64,000 nt of DNA from Siphonodentalium dalli (taxonomy: Eukaryota > Mollusca > Scaphopoda > Gadilida > Siphonodentaliidae). A model generated the notes under the pieces. It saw only the letters and a list, made by a program, of their open reading frames with translations. It had not been told where the DNA came from and made no database searches. The DNA lies in assembly GCA_032622095.1 (NCBI GenBank), contig CP136061.1:2418001-2482000 (forward strand). The letters run 5' to 3'. The number at the start of each line of letters is the position of its first letter. Position 1 is the stretch's first letter. Made by a program: the position numbers and the translations under genes. Shown piece by piece: positions 61,901 through 64,000 of the stretch.

Positions 61901-64000
61901 AAAGTTCTCTAATAGCAGCATGCTTACATACTGAATCAGATGATCTACGACTAAACACATAATCAGAAGTGAACATTGAGGCGTATATAAAGATATATAA
62001 TAACAGCGTGCTGGCATACTGAATCAGATGACCTACGACTAAACACATAATCAGAAGTGAACATTGATGCTTATATAAAGTTCTTTAATAACAGCATGTT
62101 GTCATACTGAATCAGATGGCCCACGACTAAACACATAATCAAAAGTGAAGATTTAGGCTTATATAAAGGTCTCTAATAACAGCATGCAGACATACGGAAT
62201 CAGATGAATTACGACTAAGCACATGATCAGAAGTGAACATTGAGGCTTATATAAAGGTCTCTAATAGCAGCATGCTGTCACACTGAATCAGATGACCTAC
62301 GACTAACACATAATCAGAAGTAAACATTGAGGCTTATATAAAGGACTCTAATAACAGTATACTGGCATACTGAATTCGACGACCTACGACTAAACACATA
62401 ATCAGAAGTGAACATTGAGGCTTATTTAAAGGTCTCTAATAACAGCATGCTGAGATACTGAATCAGATGACCTACGACTAACAAATATTCAGAAATGAAC
62501 ACTGAGGCTTATATAAAGGACTCCAATAACAGCATACTGGCATACTGAATCCGACGACCTACGACTAAACACATAATCAGAAGTGAACATTGAGGCTTAT
62601 ATAAAGGTATATAATAACAGCATGCTGACATACTGAATCAGATGACCTACGACTAAACACATAATCAGAAGTGAACATTGAGGCATATATAAAGGTGTCT
62701 AATAACAGCATGCTGGAATACTGAATCAGATGACATACGACTAAACACATAATCAGAAGTGAACAGTGAGGCTTATATAAAGGTCTCTAATAACAGCATG
62801 CTGGCACACTGAATCTGATGACATACGACTAAACACATAATCAGAAGTGAACAGTGAGGCTTATATAAAGGTCTCTAATAACAGCATGCTGACATACTGA
62901 ATCAGATATCCTACGACTAAACACATTATCAGAAGTGAACAGTGAGGCTTATATAAAGGTCTCTAATAACACTATGCTGGCATACTGAATCAGATGTCCT
63001 ACGGCTAAACACATTATCAGAAGTGAACATTGAGGCTTATATAAAGGTCTCTATAATAAGTGAACTTTGAGACTTATATAAAGGTCTCTAATAGCAGCAT
63101 ACTGACATACTGAATCAGATGGTCTACGACTAAACACATAATTAGAAGTGAACATTGAGGCTTATATAAAGGTATCTATTAACAGCATGCTGGCATACTG
63201 AATCAGATGACCTACGACTAAACACATAACAAGAAGTGAACATTGAGGATTATATAAATGTCTGTAATAACAGCATACTGGCATACTGAATCAGATGGTC
63301 TACGACTAAACACATAATCAGAAGTGAACATTGAGGCTTATATAAAGGTCTATACTAACAGCATGCTGGCATACTGAATCAGATGACCTACGACTAAACA
63401 CATAATAAAAAGTGAACATTGAGGCTTATATAGAGGTCTCTACTAACAGCATGCTGGCAAACTGAATCAGATGGTCTAAGATTAAACACATAATCAGAAG
63501 TGAACATTGAGGCTTCTATAAATGTATCTATTACAGATGACCTACGACTAAACACATTACCAGAAGTGAACATTGATGAATATATAAAGTGCTCTAATAG
63601 CAGCATGCTTACATACTGATTCAGATGATCTACGACTAAACACATAATCAGAAGTGAACATTGAGGCGTATATAAAGATATATAATAACAGCGTGCTGGC
63701 ATACTGAATCAGATGACCTACGACTAAACACATAATCAGAAGTAAACATTGAGGCTTATATAAAGGTCTCTAATAACAGCATGCTGGCATACCGAATCAG
63801 ATGACCTACGAATAAACACATAATTAGAAGTGAACACTGAGGCCTATATAAAGGTCTCTAATAACAGCATGCTGGCATACTGAATCAGATGACATACGAC
63901 TAAACACATAATTAGAAGTGAACACTGAGGCCTATATAAAGGTATCTAATAACAGCATGCTGGCATACTGAATCAGATGACATACGACTAAACACATACT
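58938..64000. repeat. 3003 bp higher-order repeat, two copies
   Basis: Landmarks recur exactly 3003 bp apart: 58938/61941, 59117/62120 and 60391/63394, about 34 units. The second copy runs to the window edge and matches the first to its last base seen. The two copies look almost identical, so this duplication is recent. Confidence 0.9.

Larger units (their letters stand above)
24081..64000. repeat. 88 bp satellite array, about 450 units, continues past window
   Basis: Consensus unit is 88 bp and about 37% GC. Landmarks in order: TAATAACAGCATGCTGG, ACTGAATCAGATGACC, TACGACTAAACACATAATCA, GAAGTGAACATTGAGG, CTTATATAAAGGTCTC. Spacing measured at 57061-57149 is exactly 88. Common variants: 87 bp units with ACTAACACA, TCTC/TATC switch after AAGG, and 71 bp units lacking the TATATAAA part. 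AGCATGCT is a perfect palindrome and ATGCTGGCAT an imperfect one overlapping it. Units are head to tail throughout with no unrelated insertion seen. Likely pericentromeric or other heterochromatin, but location is inference. Confidence 0.98.

Noticed and set aside
24155-63702. Many minus-strand ORFs of 60-120 codons in the satellite
   Set aside because: They are frames through tandem 87/88 bp units, change with unit length, and have no splice or start context. Kept only as a minor finding.
24081-64000. CRISPR array
   Set aside because: Units are head to tail with no unique spacers, unit length is 88, the DNA is eukaryotic and no cas gene is present.
24081-64000. Hammerhead ribozyme in the satellite unit
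   Set aside because: The unit has CTGAATCAG and CAGATGACC but not the CTGATGA core with a matching GAAA and cleavage triplet on either strand.

Overview
The window is nuclear DNA of an animal, most likely a mollusc. It is AT-rich and has spliced exons with GT/AG borders. Among its repeats are units with the 'gggcataactc' motif and a SINE-like tail that I know from bivalve and gastropod genomes. No prokaryotic genes, rRNA, tRNA or CRISPR array was found. Species is inference only.

Layout. (1) 1-9390: the 3' two thirds of an env-bearing Ty3/Gypsy retroelement (errantivirus-like). It has a long pol frame (RT, RNase H, integrase with GPY/F-like module), a 2.6 kb pol-env spacer, an env with a furin site and baculovirus-F-like fusion region whose membrane anchor lies in another frame, and one 520 bp LTR with clear ends, TATA/Inr promoter and poly(A) signal. 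The pol-env spacer holds two ANTISENSE small ORFs that resemble each other; each has a GGTATATA box 50-60 bp upstream of its ATG. (2) 9391-19671: part of a host gene on the minus strand, seen as two phase-1/phase-1 exons (18153-18449, then 11031-11330), each coding one six-cysteine SRCR domain. The intron between them holds a 3.79 kb element with 665/709 bp inverted repeats, AG...CT ends and a 6 bp target duplication, which are Polinton/Maverick hallmarks. It carries one ORF with a C2HC finger. Minisatellites and a CAT-type microsatellite lie in and beside the introns. (3) 19672-23945: remains of a large inverted duplication with two facing HARBI1-like transposase fragments, a 0.73 kb foldback element, a 135 bp pogo-like MITE and G/C-run elements. 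(4) 24081-64000: one uninterrupted array of an 88 bp satellite (about 450 units, running off the right edge). Each canonical unit carries TATATAAAG. The array shows several layers of higher-order repeats: 261 bp, 1661 bp nested in about 4.5 kb, 966 bp, and 3003 bp. A near-consensus block lies at 51-57.7 kb. The left edge of the array shares about 30 bp with the centre of the nearby foldback element, which suggests where the satellite came from.

The strongest leads are the antisense ORF pair in the retroelement, the reduced Polinton-like element, and the foldback-satellite seam. All calls come from reading the sequence; no database search was run.
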